Shown here: positions 25,231 through 34,513 of the stretch, in pieces | How the letters are laid out: each line of letters begins with the position of its first letter | Numbering within the stretch: position 1 is the first letter of the stretch | Source: Flavobacteriales bacterium | GTDB taxonomy: Bacteria; Bacteroidota; Bacteroidia; Flavobacteriales_F; PHOS-HE28 | Length of the DNA stretch: 64,000 nt | NCBI GenBank assembly: GCA_016716605.1 | Contig: JADJWA010000001.1 | Location: forward strand, 1-64,000 | Direction of reading: 5' to 3' | Made by a program: the position numbers and the translations under genes | The notes under the pieces: generated by a model | What the model was told of the DNA's origin: nothing | Database searches by the model: none | What the model saw: the letters and a program-made list of their open reading frames with translations, nothing else

Positions 25231-27748
25231 CCGCGGCCCATGGTACGCGCACTACTTGTGTTCATGGCATGCGTGCCGTGCTTCCAATTTTTGTCGCCGG
25301 CTCAATATTGGGCACCAGCGAACCTGCCGGTGGTAGTGGATGGGCAACTTACTCAATTATACAGTGATGAAGCTGAAAACGCGTTCTGTGTCTGTGGCTT
25401 AACCCGAGTCCCCGAAAACGCACCAAGCCCTTGGCGGGTTGGGCTGGTTTGCAATCTTGGCAATCAGTGGGACACACTCGGAATTTTCAATAACACGATC
25501 GGTCCTGTGGCGAAATGGGCAGATACATTGTTCGTTTCAGGCGGCTTTACAGGAGTAGATTGGAATCCACTACCGGGTCGTGCGGCCATTTGGTATGATG
25601 GTCAATGGCATCCCGACCCTCAGTTTAATCTGCCGTCGCATGCGGGCATCATCAGGAAGACGGGAGTAGCGGTCTTCATTCTGGGCAAATTCGAGGAGTC
25701 TCCAGGAGTGGATCACACCGGCGTTGGCATACGCCAAGGTGGCCGATGGGTGCCCGTGGGCAACTTGCCTGCGCTGAGCAGTACAAGCAGCGGCCCGCAG
25801 ATCTTCGACATCATCGAGTTCAATGGCGAGCTCGTGATCACGGGCAACATCAACACGGTGCTTGGCGATGATGTTCTTGTTCTCGATGGCGATGATTGGG
25901 TACCTCTCGGTGGTGGACTGGTGGGCTGGAACAGCTTCGGTAAACGCATGGCCGTGTATCAAGGCGAATTGTATGTGGGCGGCGGCATGTCCATGGCCGG
26001 AGGCGACGTGGGACAGAACATTGTTCGTTGGGATGGGACGCAGTGGCACCCAGTGGGCAGTGGCCTGCAAACCCAACTGAACAACTTCGGTGCGTATGGA
26101 ACAGCGGAGGACATGGTCGTGCATAACGATGAGCTATTCGTATGCGGTGGTTTCCGCTACGCTGGAGGCATCCCCGCCAAGTGCGTTGCCCGCTGGAACG
26201 GAAGCCAGTGGTGCTCTGTTGGCGGCGATACGGGCGACTATATCTTCTGCATGGGTTTCTTCCAGGACACCCTGCTGGTCAACAGCCAGACCATGGGACA
26301 TATCGCCAGGTTCGTAGCACCTGAATACGAGGACAACTGCGGCTTGTGGACAGGGGTGGAGGAGCACACCGCTGAGACTGATGCGATCCGTGCCTGGCAG
26401 GATGCTGGAGCCATAGTGATTGAGGGCCTGCCGATTGGTACGCACGAAGTGAGCATGCATGACGCTACAGGTCGCTTTGTGCACCGTGCGCGCACAACCA
26501 GCGATGGAACCAAGGCGTATTTCCAGCGGCCAGTAGTCAGTGAAGGCGTCTACTTCGTCACCGCTGTGCAGTTGGGCCTTGCAGCCAGGTTGCACATCAC
26601 GCGATAACGCCGCCCATGTCACGCGCACGACTTGCGTGCATGGCACTCGTGCCGTGCCTCCATTTTGCTTCGCTCGCCCAATACTGGGCACCAGCGAACC
26701 TGCCGCTAGTGGTGGATGGGCAGCTCTGGCAGTTCTACTCGGACGAAACGGAAGGGATTTTCTGTGTGTGCGGCCGAACGAAGGTCCCCGAGAACGCGCC
26801 GAGTCCATGGCGAAATGGCCTTGTGTGCAACGTCAACGAACTGTGGGATACGCTGGGGATTTTCAACGGTGACGTAAGCTCCGCTGTCCAATGGGCCGAC
26901 ACGCTATTTGTGTGCGGCGGCTTCACAGGAATCGACAGTCTGGCCCTTGGAAGAATACTCGGCCGCGTGGAAGGTGCTTGGCTCTCGTTAGGTGAACCGG
27001 AGAATGCTGGTGCGACGAAACTCAAAAGGATCAACGACGAGCTGTACCGCCTGGGCAGCGGCCCCACATTGCATGGCTTGCCAGCCACGGGGATCTCGAA
27101 GCGAATGGGCGGCCAATGGGTGCCACTTGGTAATCTACCGCCACCGGACGTGCCTGGCGGGGGAAATTGGATCTTCGACATCATTGAGTACAACGGCCAA
27201 CTGGTTATCACTGGCAACATCAACACGGAAGTTGGTGATGATGTGTTCGTGCTACAGGGTGATGACTGGGTTCCGCTTGGCGGGGGGCTGGTGGGCTGGA
27301 ACAGTTACGGCAAGCGGTTGGCCGTGTACCAGGGCGACCTTTACGTGGCCGGCGGCATCTTCATGTCACAGGGCGATGCGGGGCAGAACATCATGCGCTG
27401 GGATGGGCAGCAATGGCATCCGTTGGGTACCGGGCTGCAGACCCAACTCGGCAGCTTCGGGCAAACCGGTGGCGTAGAGGACATGATGGTGCATCATGGC
27501 GAGCTTTGGGTGAGCGGCGGCTTCCGTTACGCTAGTGGCGTGTACGCGCGCGGGGTAGTGCGCTGGGACGGCAGCCAGTGGTGCTCGGTGGGTGGCGAGC
27601 CAAGTAGTACCGTCTTTTGCTTCGGCTTCTTCCAGGACACGCTCTACATCAACAGTCCAGGGCCCATCGATGGGCAGGACATGGACTACGTGGCCAAGTT
27701 CGTGGCGCCCGAATACGAGGACAACTGCGGGCTATGGGCGGGAGTAGG
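25030..27748 (+). repeat. Tandem duplication of about 1.34 kb spanning gene boundaries
   Basis: Unit 1 runs from about 25030 to 26358 and unit 2 from about 26410 to 27748. Each begins with, or within, a sorting domain, continues through the intergenic gap (TAACCGCGGCCCATG / TAACGCCGCCCATG) and ends with the body of the following gene (APEYEDNCGLW). Divergence shows that the duplication is old. Confidence 0.7.
25240..26607 (+). CDS. Secreted beta-propeller-like protein, paralog 1
   Basis: A 455-residue protein with a signal peptide (MVRALLVFMACVPCFQFLSPAQ). The body contains repeated strands of the type 'ING.LVV.G.F...GG....NI.RWDG.QW.P.G.GL', as in delta-60/kelch-like propellers. The C-terminus (IEGLPIGTHEVSMHDATGR ... 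ARLHITR) is a sorting domain matching that of the preceding gene, not that of the next paralog. It begins 9 nt after the preceding stop, so co-transcription is likely. Function unknown. Confidence 0.8.
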   Translation: MVRALLVFMACVPCFQFLSPAQYWAPANLPVVVDGQLTQLYSDEAENAFCVCGLTRVPENAPSPWRVGLVCNLGNQWDTLGIFNNTIGPVAKWADTLFVSGGFTGVDWNPLPGRAAIWYDGQWHPDPQFNLPSHAGIIRKTGVAVFILGKFEESPGVDHTGVGIRQGGRWVPVGNLPALSSTSSGPQIFDIIEFNGELVITGNINTVLGDDVLVLDGDDWVPLGGGLVGWNSFGKRMAVYQGELYVGGGMSMAGGDVGQNIVRWDGTQWHPVGSGLQTQLNNFGAYGTAEDMVVHNDELFVCGGFRYAGGIPAKCVARWNGSQWCSVGGDTGDYIFCMGFFQDTLLVNSQTMGHIARFVAPEYEDNCGLWTGVEEHTAETDAIRAWQDAGAIVIEGLPIGTHEVSMHDATGRFVHRARTTSDGTKAYFQRPVVSEGVYFVTAVQLGLAARLHITR

Positions 27749-28007
27749 CGATGCGGGCTTCACCTCACTTCCTTTGGTAATCTGGCCGAATCCAGCCGGT
27801 TCCTTGCTTCGTTGCGCCACGCCAGTCAGGGGCAGCGTGCGAGCTCGAATCTGGGATGGAGTCGGTCGCCTTGTCCGAGATGCATCCCTACGGGTGATCG
27901 AGGATCAGCTTGAGATTGACGTCACGGACCTCGAGCCCGGCTTGTTCCTACAGGAAATTGAGGAGCAATACGGGCTGAAGCGCGCGACGCGCTTTGTCAA
28001 AGATTGA
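26616..28007 (+). CDS. Secreted beta-propeller-like protein, paralog 2
   Basis: A 463-residue paralog of the preceding gene over the first 375 residues (QYWAPANLPLVVDGQLWQFY, VPLGGGLVGWNSYGKRLAVY, APEYEDNCGLW). Its C-terminus is different: a type A sorting domain (LVIWPNPAGSLLRCATP ... LKRATRFVKD). The start is 8 nt after the preceding stop. It converges on rsmG with 6 nt between stops. Function unknown. Confidence 0.8.
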   Translation: MSRARLACMALVPCLHFASLAQYWAPANLPLVVDGQLWQFYSDETEGIFCVCGRTKVPENAPSPWRNGLVCNVNELWDTLGIFNGDVSSAVQWADTLFVCGGFTGIDSLALGRILGRVEGAWLSLGEPENAGATKLKRINDELYRLGSGPTLHGLPATGISKRMGGQWVPLGNLPPPDVPGGGNWIFDIIEYNGQLVITGNINTEVGDDVFVLQGDDWVPLGGGLVGWNSYGKRLAVYQGDLYVAGGIFMSQGDAGQNIMRWDGQQWHPLGTGLQTQLGSFGQTGGVEDMMVHHGELWVSGGFRYASGVYARGVVRWDGSQWCSVGGEPSSTVFCFGFFQDTLYINSPGPIDGQDMDYVAKFVAPEYEDNCGLWAGVGDAGFTSLPLVIWPNPAGSLLRCATPVRGSVRARIWDGVGRLVRDASLRVIEDQLEIDVTDLEPGLFLQEIEEQYGLKRATRFVKD

Positions 28008-28013
28008 CCGGAG

Positions 28014-28628
28014 CTACAATTCCACCTCCACCACCTTCTTGGTGGCGAAGAACTCCTCCTCGAAGTGCTCGGAGAGGTCGTGCACGCGGTAGCGCTGCTT
28101 GATCGGAAGGAGCTCATCGGCCAGCTCGCCGCCTTTGAGGTAGAAAAGCTTCCCCTCCCCTTTCGGGACCAGGTGCCGCGTCATGCGCAGGAATTCGGGC
28201 AGGGTGGTGACGGCGCGGCTCACGATCACATCGTAGGTCTTCTTGTGGTCCTCGCTGCGCACCTGCTCGGCGGTGCAGTTGGTGAGGCCGAGGCCTTCGA
28301 TCACACCCTTCACGGCCATGATCTTCTTGCCGATGCCATCGATGCCGTGGAAGGTGCAATGGGGGAACAAGATGGCCAGCGGGACCAAGGGGAAGCCGCC
28401 GCCCGTGCCCACGTCAACGATGCGCATGCCCTTCTTGAACTGCACCACCTTGGCGATGCCGAGTGAATGCAGGATGTGCCGCTCGTAGAGGTGCTCGAAG
28501 TCCTTGCGTGAGATCAGGTTGACGCGGGCGTTCCACTCAGCATAGAGCGGGCCCAGACGAGCGAACTGCTCCCGCTGGTGCGCGGTGAGTTCGGGGAAAT
28601 ACCTCGCGATCAACTCGGCACCATCCAT
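28014..28628 (-). CDS. rsmG: 16S rRNA (guanine-527-N7)-methyltransferase
   Basis: A 204-residue SAM-dependent methyltransferase with the RsmG signatures: NLISRKDFEHLYERHILHSL (about 38-57), the SAM motif IVDVGTGGGFPLVPLAI, and VIVSRAVTTLPEF. It methylates G527 of 16S rRNA in the 530 loop. It is last in a minus-strand run (glycosyltransferase, sigma factor, rsmG) with gaps of 16 nt or overlaps. Confidence 0.95.
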   Translation of the reverse strand: MDGAELIARYFPELTAHQREQFARLGPLYAEWNARVNLISRKDFEHLYERHILHSLGIAKVVQFKKGMRIVDVGTGGGFPLVPLAILFPHCTFHGIDGIGKKIMAVKGVIEGLGLTNCTAEQVRSEDHKKTYDVIVSRAVTTLPEFLRMTRHLVPKGEGKLFYLKGGELADELLPIKQRYRVHDLSEHFEEEFFATKKVVEVEL

Positions 28629-28644
28629 GAGTCGGCGGCCCGGA

Positions 28645-29253
28645 TCAGATCGTGTCCTTGCGCGCGTTGAGGAGCCCTTCGAGGAACTCGCGGGCGCGGA
28701 AGAGCTGGGCCTTCACGGTGCCGAGCGGCAGGTCGAGCTCCTGGGCGATCTCCTCGTAGCTGTACTCCTGGTAGTAGCGCAGCTCCACCAGCTGCTTGTA
28801 GCGCGGCTTCAGCTTGTCCACCACCTCGCGCATCACTTCATTCTTCTGGTTGCGGATGGCCACATCGGCGGGATCGGGGCCGTGGCCCTTGAGCTCGATG
28901 GTCATCTCGTCGCCGTCGTCGGTGCCGATGGGCGCATCGATGGAGAAGGTCTTCTTCTTCTGTTTCCGGATCCAGTCGATGCAGTTGTTCGACGCGATCT
29001 TGAAGAGCCAGGTGCTGAAGGCGTAATTGGGCGTGTACTGCTTCAGTCGGTTGAAGGCCTTGCCGAAGGCCTCGATGGTGAGATCCTCCGCATCGTCCTT
29101 GTTGTTGATCATCTTCAACAGCATGAAGTAGATGCTGTCGCGGTAGCGGCTCATCAGCTCGGCATAGGCCTTCTGGTCGCCCTTGTCCACGGCCTTGCGC
29201 ACGAGGATGTAATCGTACCGGGCCTTCTCACTGAGGTTCTCGTTCACTTCCAT
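28645..29253 (-). CDS. ECF RNA polymerase sigma factor
   Basis: A 202-residue sigma factor from ATG 29253. Region 2 is KAYAELMSRYRDSIYFMLLKM ... DAEDLTIEAFGKAF ... FSTWLFKIASNNCIDWIRKQ. Region 4 is LVELRYYQEYSYEEIAQELDL ... GTVKAQLFRAREFL. This form is conserved across Bacteroidota and usually has no adjacent anti-sigma, as here. It overlaps the upstream glycosyltransferase gene by 10 nt and precedes rsmG. It is a different subfamily from the sigma factor at 5777. Confidence 0.9.
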   Translation of the reverse strand: MEVNENLSEKARYDYILVRKAVDKGDQKAYAELMSRYRDSIYFMLLKMINNKDDAEDLTIEAFGKAFNRLKQYTPNYAFSTWLFKIASNNCIDWIRKQKKKTFSIDAPIGTDDGDEMTIELKGHGPDPADVAIRNQKNEVMREVVDKLKPRYKQLVELRYYQEYSYEEIAQELDLPLGTVKAQLFRAREFLEGLLNARKDTI

Positions 29254-30344
29254 CGTTTGGGCTTTACGAGGATCGTGCTGGCATAAAGCAGCGGATCCAA
29301 AAGTAGGAACAGCCATTCCAAAGGCAGGGCGAGCCAGGCGATGGCACCGGCCTGCAAGCGGCGCAGCGCGGCAATGGCCACGGGCTGCAGCAGCAGGAGC
29401 TGAGTGCCGAGGCCGATGGCCGATTCGACCCAACGCTGGCGCAGGAGCAGCATGATCAGCGCGCTCCAGAATACCAGCCGCGCCAAGGGCAGCAGCATCA
29501 GCAGCACCTGATGGCCGAAGCGGTAATGCACTGCCGTGGTGTAGTGGCGGCGCTTGCGCCGGATCCAGGTGGGCAGATCGGGCGTGGGGCGCGTGGTCAT
29601 GAAGCTGTGCGGATCGGCCACCACGGCGGTGTTCCCTTTGCGCGCCGTAGCGTTGATGAGTAGGTCATCGTCGCCGCTCATCAGGTGGTTGTGCTTCTGC
29701 GGGCCGCTGGAGCCGAAGAAGACATCGCTGGCGTAGCCCAGGTTGCGGCCAACGCCCATGTACGGGATGCCGGCCTGGGCGAAGCCGAGGAATTGCATGG
29801 CCTTGATGGCGCCATCGTAACGCTCCAGCACACTGCCCAAGCCGGGCGACTTCGCGTACGGGCTGTGGCCGATCACGATCTTCCTGCCATCGCGGAAGCC
29901 GGAGGCCATCAGCGCGATCCAATCGGTGCTCGCGGGAATGCAATCGGCGTCGGTGAGCAGCACGTGCGGGTGCGATGCGGAACGGACACCGACCCCGAGC
30001 GCGATCTTCTTCCCGTAGTTGAAGCGCTCATCGGCCTGGATGTTCACGGGCTTCAAGAGCGGGTACCGGGGCTTCATCCATTGCAGGATCTCCCAGGTAT
30101 CATCATCGCTGCGGTCGTTCACCACCACCACCTCGAAGGCGCGGTGGTCCTGCTGCATGAGCAGGGGGATCAGCTCCTCGAGCGTGCGCGCCTCGTTGCG
30201 GGCGCAGATCACCACGCTGATGGGCAGGTCACGGTCGGGCTGCGCCGTGCGCTTGCCGAAGGCCAGCCGGGCGAACATCACGGCGTGGAAGGCCAGCAGC
30301 ACGGCCAATGCGCCGAGCATCACTTGGAAATCGATGGGCCACAT
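29244..30344 (-). CDS. Family 2 glycosyltransferase, membrane-associated
   Basis: A 366-residue protein from ATG 30344 (an in-frame start at 30428 would add 28 residues). It has an N-terminal membrane helix, then the GT-A domain: ISVVICARNEARTLEELIP, VVVVNDRSDDDTW, the DxD-like LLTDADC, and the late acceptor motifs MSGDDDLLINATA and RRKRRHYTTA (a QxxRW-like position). Two to three C-terminal hydrophobic segments follow. It likely transfers sugars to a lipid or polymer at the inner membrane. Overlaps the sigma gene by 10 nt. Confidence 0.87.
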   Translation of the reverse strand: MWPIDFQVMLGALAVLLAFHAVMFARLAFGKRTAQPDRDLPISVVICARNEARTLEELIPLLMQQDHRAFEVVVVNDRSDDDTWEILQWMKPRYPLLKPVNIQADERFNYGKKIALGVGVRSASHPHVLLTDADCIPASTDWIALMASGFRDGRKIVIGHSPYAKSPGLGSVLERYDGAIKAMQFLGFAQAGIPYMGVGRNLGYASDVFFGSSGPQKHNHLMSGDDDLLINATARKGNTAVVADPHSFMTTRPTPDLPTWIRRKRRHYTTAVHYRFGHQVLLMLLPLARLVFWSALIMLLLRQRWVESAIGLGTQLLLLQPVAIAALRRLQAGAIAWLALPLEWLFLLLDPLLYASTILVKPKRWK

Positions 30345-30596
30345 GCAATCGCGAAGCCGCACCAAGGCGGCACGAGCGCTGGCGAAACTACCGGCAGGGG
30401 GCGGCGGGGTGCCGCACGAATCGACCATTTATGAACACCATGTGCCGGGCAAGGGCTATTGAGCCAACAGGTCCAAAGGCATCACGGGCGCGCTTTGTAA
30501 TGCGAGCCTGTTCTTCCCCTGCTGACCTATACAGCCTATTAGAAGAGGAGAGCATGTAAGGCCCGTGAATTCTCCGATCGACCATGACGCGAGGCC

Positions 30597-30604
30597 TACT
30601 TTCG
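30597..30604 (+). promoter_or_regulatory. -7 box (TACTTTCG)
   Basis: Same octamer as before pyrE, ending 5 nt before ATG 30610. It supports the short gene there being real and points to a nearly leaderless mRNA. Confidence 0.45.
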
Positions 30605-30609
30605 CAGCC

Positions 30610-30810
30610 ATGTTCACCCTGGTGACCGTACCTGACGAGAAAGCCGCGTTCATGCTCGAGCTTTTGCGAAGCCTGCGCTTCGTGAAGCGGATCGAATTGC
30701 TGGACGAGAACGTGCCGAATAAGGGCGTATCAGGGCCCAAGTCGGATGTCTTGCGCAAATCGACCGCGAAGCGCGCATCCAAGAAGCGGCCGAACCGTGG
30801 AGCCAAGTGA
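30610..30810 (+). CDS. Short antitoxin-like protein, no toxin partner
   Basis: A 66-residue protein, MFTLVTVPDEKAAFMLELLRS then LRFVKRIELLDE, with a basic tail (KSTAKRASKKRPNRGAK). The N-terminal pattern (strand, then KA.FMLELL.SL.FV) resembles short Bacteroidota proteins that accompany RelE or PIN toxins. No toxin gene follows; tgt begins 19 nt downstream. The well-placed -7 box favours a real gene. Function is not established. Confidence 0.5.
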   Translation: MFTLVTVPDEKAAFMLELLRSLRFVKRIELLDENVPNKGVSGPKSDVLRKSTAKRASKKRPNRGAK

Positions 30811-30829
30811 TGTGTCCCTGATTCCTCGG

Positions 30830-31966
<1,137 letters not shown>

Positions 31967-32030
31967 ATCGCGCTGACCAAGCGCACCGCTGCCACCGTCA
32001 ACTGCCCACCGTCCACTCCCTCACCGCCTC

Positions 32031-33110
32031 GTGCGCATCCTCGATCGCTACATACTCCGCAAGTTCCTGGGCACCTTCTTCTTCATGCTGGTGCTCATCA
32101 TGCTGGTGGCCATCGTCTTCGACCTGAGCGAGAAGACGGAGGATTTCGCGCGCACCAAGCCCAGCGCCCGCGCCATCGCCTTCGACTACTACGTGAACTT
32201 CGTGGTGTTCTATGCCAACCGCTTCAGCGGCCTCTTCACCTTCCTCGCCGTGCTGCTCTTCACCAGCCGGCTCGCGCATCGCAGCGAGATCATCGCCATG
32301 CTCAGCAGCGGCGTGAGCTTCCCGCGGCTGATGCGCCCGTACGCCATCGGCGCCACGCTCATCGCGGCGATCAGCCTCTACGTGAACCACGAACTGCTCC
32401 CCAAGGCCAATGAGAAGCGCCTGGCCTTCGAAGAGGACTACGTGCGCGTGGTGGCCTTCATGGTGAAGGACCGGCACCTGCACCGCGAGATCGCGCCCGG
32501 CCTCATCGTCTATGGCGAGCGCTTCTCCATCGAGGAGCATACCATGCACCACTTCGGGCTGGAGCGCTGGGAGAATGGCGCCCTGCACAGCAAGCTCGAC
32601 GCGGAGCGCGCCGTGTACGACAGCCTGAGCGGCCATTGGCGCGCGATCAACTACACGCGCCGCGTGATGGGCGCACAGGGCGATGCCCTCACGCGCGGAT
32701 TCGAGCTCGACACCGTGCTGCCCTTGCGCCCCGCCGACCTCGGCCAGCGCGTGGAGACGGCCATGGCCATGCCCACCGGCGCGCTCAACACCTACATCAC
32801 CGACCGGCTCCGCCAGGGCGATGGCCGCGTGGGCCCTTACCTGATCGAAAAGCACCAGCGCACCGCCTACCCCCTGGCCACCTACATCTTCACCCTCATC
32901 GGCGTGGGCATCGCCAGCCGCAAGGTGCGCGGCGGCACCGGCCTGCACCTCGCGTTAGGCGTGATGCTCGTGCTCGTTTACTTCTTCGTGGTGCAGTTCA
33001 CCACCGTGGCTGCCACCAACGCCGGCATGGACCCCTTCCTGGCCGTGTGGCTGCCGAACCTGGGCTACGCGCTGATCGGGGTCTGGATCTACCGCACGGC
33101 CCCGAAGTAG
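32031..33110 (+). CDS. LptF/LptG family permease
   Basis: A 359-residue inner-membrane protein starting at GTG 32031 (MRILDRYILRKFLGTFFFML). It has three N-terminal membrane helices, a beta-jellyroll periplasmic domain (about 130-260), and three C-terminal helices with the conserved R-TAYPLATYIFTLIGVGIASRK segment. It belongs to the LPS-transport permeases that pass lipopolysaccharide to the LptC/A bridge. It follows tgt, 64 nt away. Confidence 0.92.
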   Translation: MRILDRYILRKFLGTFFFMLVLIMLVAIVFDLSEKTEDFARTKPSARAIAFDYYVNFVVFYANRFSGLFTFLAVLLFTSRLAHRSEIIAMLSSGVSFPRLMRPYAIGATLIAAISLYVNHELLPKANEKRLAFEEDYVRVVAFMVKDRHLHREIAPGLIVYGERFSIEEHTMHHFGLERWENGALHSKLDAERAVYDSLSGHWRAINYTRRVMGAQGDALTRGFELDTVLPLRPADLGQRVETAMAMPTGALNTYITDRLRQGDGRVGPYLIEKHQRTAYPLATYIFTLIGVGIASRKVRGGTGLHLALGVMLVLVYFFVVQFTTVAATNAGMDPFLAVWLPNLGYALIGVWIYRTAPK

Positions 33111-33141
33111 GCCAACGGCCCATCACATCCTTTCCATCGGC

Positions 33142-33172
33142 ATATTGCGATGATATCCAATCATCGTAATAT
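33142..33172. promoter_or_regulatory. ArsR operator (13-bp inverted repeat)
   Basis: ATATTGCGATGAT at 33142-33154 and ATCATCGTAATAT at 33160-33172 form an inverted repeat with one mismatch and a 5-nt centre. ATTGCGAT repeats again at 33171-33178. It lies 19 nt before the arsR ATG, where an ArsR/SmtB repressor would block transcription of the whole operon. Confidence 0.75.
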
Positions 33173-33191
33173 TGCGATCTCATTACGAACC

Positions 33192-33515
33192 ATGGGACTC
33201 ATCAAGGCCGACCTCTTCACCGACGAGCAGAACCGCTTGGCCGCCCTGGCCAAGGTGCTCGGGCATCCAGCGCGCATCGCCATCCTGCAATACCTCGTGA
33301 AACGGGGCAGCTGCGTGAACGGATCGCTCGTGGAGGAGCTGGGCCTGGCGCAGGCCACCATCAGCCAGCACCTGTGGGAGCTGAAGAACGCCGGGCTCAT
33401 CCAAGGCACCATCGAAGGCACGAGCGTGAGCTACTGCATCGACCCGAAAGGCTGGAATACGCTGAAGAAGGGATTGAACAAACTGCTCACGAGCGTGAGC
33501 GACAACTGCTGCTAG
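33192..33515 (+). CDS. arsR: ArsR family repressor
   Basis: A 107-residue winged-helix regulator from ATG 33192. It has ALAKVLGHPARIAILQYLV, the recognition helix ELGLAQATISQHLWELKNAGLI, and the wing (GTIEGTSVSYCID). Cysteines at KRGSCVNG and VSYCID and the terminal NCC are candidate As(III) ligands; the classic ELCVCDL is replaced by SLVEELGL. It would release its operator on binding arsenite. First gene of an ars operon. Confidence 0.88.
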   Translation: MGLIKADLFTDEQNRLAALAKVLGHPARIAILQYLVKRGSCVNGSLVEELGLAQATISQHLWELKNAGLIQGTIEGTSVSYCIDPKGWNTLKKGLNKLLTSVSDNCC

Positions 33516-33562
33516 TACGGGCAGGATATATCCCGCCCTCAACTCAACTAAACCCAACCAAG

Positions 33563-34504
33563 ATGAACAACACAACGCATGGGCCGGGAATTTCCGGCCC
33601 CAACGAGATCAAGGACCTCGTCCGCGCCAAGTACGCGGAGATCGCCAACCAGGACAAGGACACCAACGCCAGCAGCTGCTGCGGCGCCGGGGGGTGCAGC
33701 ACATGGTACGGGCCGGACATGTCCGGCCCCAACGCCATTTTCTCTGACGATTACTCACATCTGCCCGGCTACAACGCCGACGCCGACCTCTCCCTGGGCT
33801 GCGGCCTGCCCACCGAATCCGCAGGGATCAAGAAAGGCGACACCGTGCTCGACCTGGGCAGCGGCGCTGGCAACGACTGCTTCGTGGCGCGCCACGAGAC
33901 CGGCGAGGATGGCCGCGTGATCGGCGTGGATTTCACACCCGAGATGATCGCCAAGGCGAAGGCCAACGCAGCCAAGCTGGGCTACCAGAACGTGGAGTTC
34001 CGCCAAGGCGATATCGAAGCGCTGCCGCTCACGAGCAACATCGTGGACGTGGTAGTGAGCAATTGCGTGCTCAACCTGGTGCCCGATAAGAAGAAGGCCT
34101 TCAGCGAGGTGCTGCGCGTGCTCAAACCCGGCGGCCACTTCAGCATCAGCGATGTGGTGCTGAAGGGCGAGTTGCCAGGCAACTTGGCCAAAGCCGCCGA
34201 GATGTATGCGGGATGCGTGAGCGGGGCCCTGCAGGAAAGCGACTACCTCGGCATCATCCACGGGCTCGGCTTCGAGCAGGTGACGGGGCAGAAGCGCAAA
34301 CAGATCATCGTGCCGGACGACATCCTTGCGAACTACCTCAGCGCTGAAGAGCTCTCGGCATTCAAGGCAAGCGGAACAGGCATCTTCAGCATCACGGTGT
34401 CCGCGACGAAGCCCGGTGCCATCGGTGCGACTCCGGGTCAAGCCAAGGACAACAAAGAAGAACTGAAAGCCGCCTGCTGCGGAAGCGGAAGCAACTGCTG
34501 CTGA
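33563..34504 (+). CDS. arsM: Arsenite methyltransferase with two in-frame palindromic insertions
   Basis: A 313-residue SAM-dependent enzyme that methylates As(III). It has SSCCGAGGC near the N-terminus, LSLGCGLPTESAGIKKGDTV, the SAM motif LDLGSGAGNDCFVA, VVSNCVLNLVPDK, a second Cys at EMYAGCVSGALQ, and a Cys-rich tail (ACCGSGSNCC). Two short segments are unusual: HGPGISGPN near the N-terminus and WYGPDMSGPN after the CC motif. Each is encoded by a near-identical 20-bp palindrome. Other family members that I know lack these. Second gene of the operon, 47 nt after arsR. Confidence 0.9.
   Translation: MNNTTHGPGISGPNEIKDLVRAKYAEIANQDKDTNASSCCGAGGCSTWYGPDMSGPNAIFSDDYSHLPGYNADADLSLGCGLPTESAGIKKGDTVLDLGSGAGNDCFVARHETGEDGRVIGVDFTPEMIAKAKANAAKLGYQNVEFRQGDIEALPLTSNIVDVVVSNCVLNLVPDKKKAFSEVLRVLKPGGHFSISDVVLKGELPGNLAKAAEMYAGCVSGALQESDYLGIIHGLGFEQVTGQKRKQIIVPDDILANYLSAEELSAFKASGTGIFSITVSATKPGAIGATPGQAKDNKEELKAACCGSGSNCC
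33581..33600. repeat. In-frame palindrome in arsM, copy 1
   Basis: GGGCCGGGAATTTCCGGCCC, palindromic at 18 of 20 positions, followed by CCAACG-like flank CAACG. Encodes GPGISGP. The second copy lies 129 bp downstream in the same frame. Confidence 0.7.
33710..33729. repeat. In-frame palindrome in arsM, copy 2
   Basis: GGGCCGGACATGTCCGGCCC, a perfect 20-bp palindrome followed by CAACG like copy 1. Encodes GPDMSGP between the CCGAGGCST and AIFSDDYSHL segments of ArsM. Confidence 0.75.
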
Positions 34505-34513
34505 GCCATCGCC

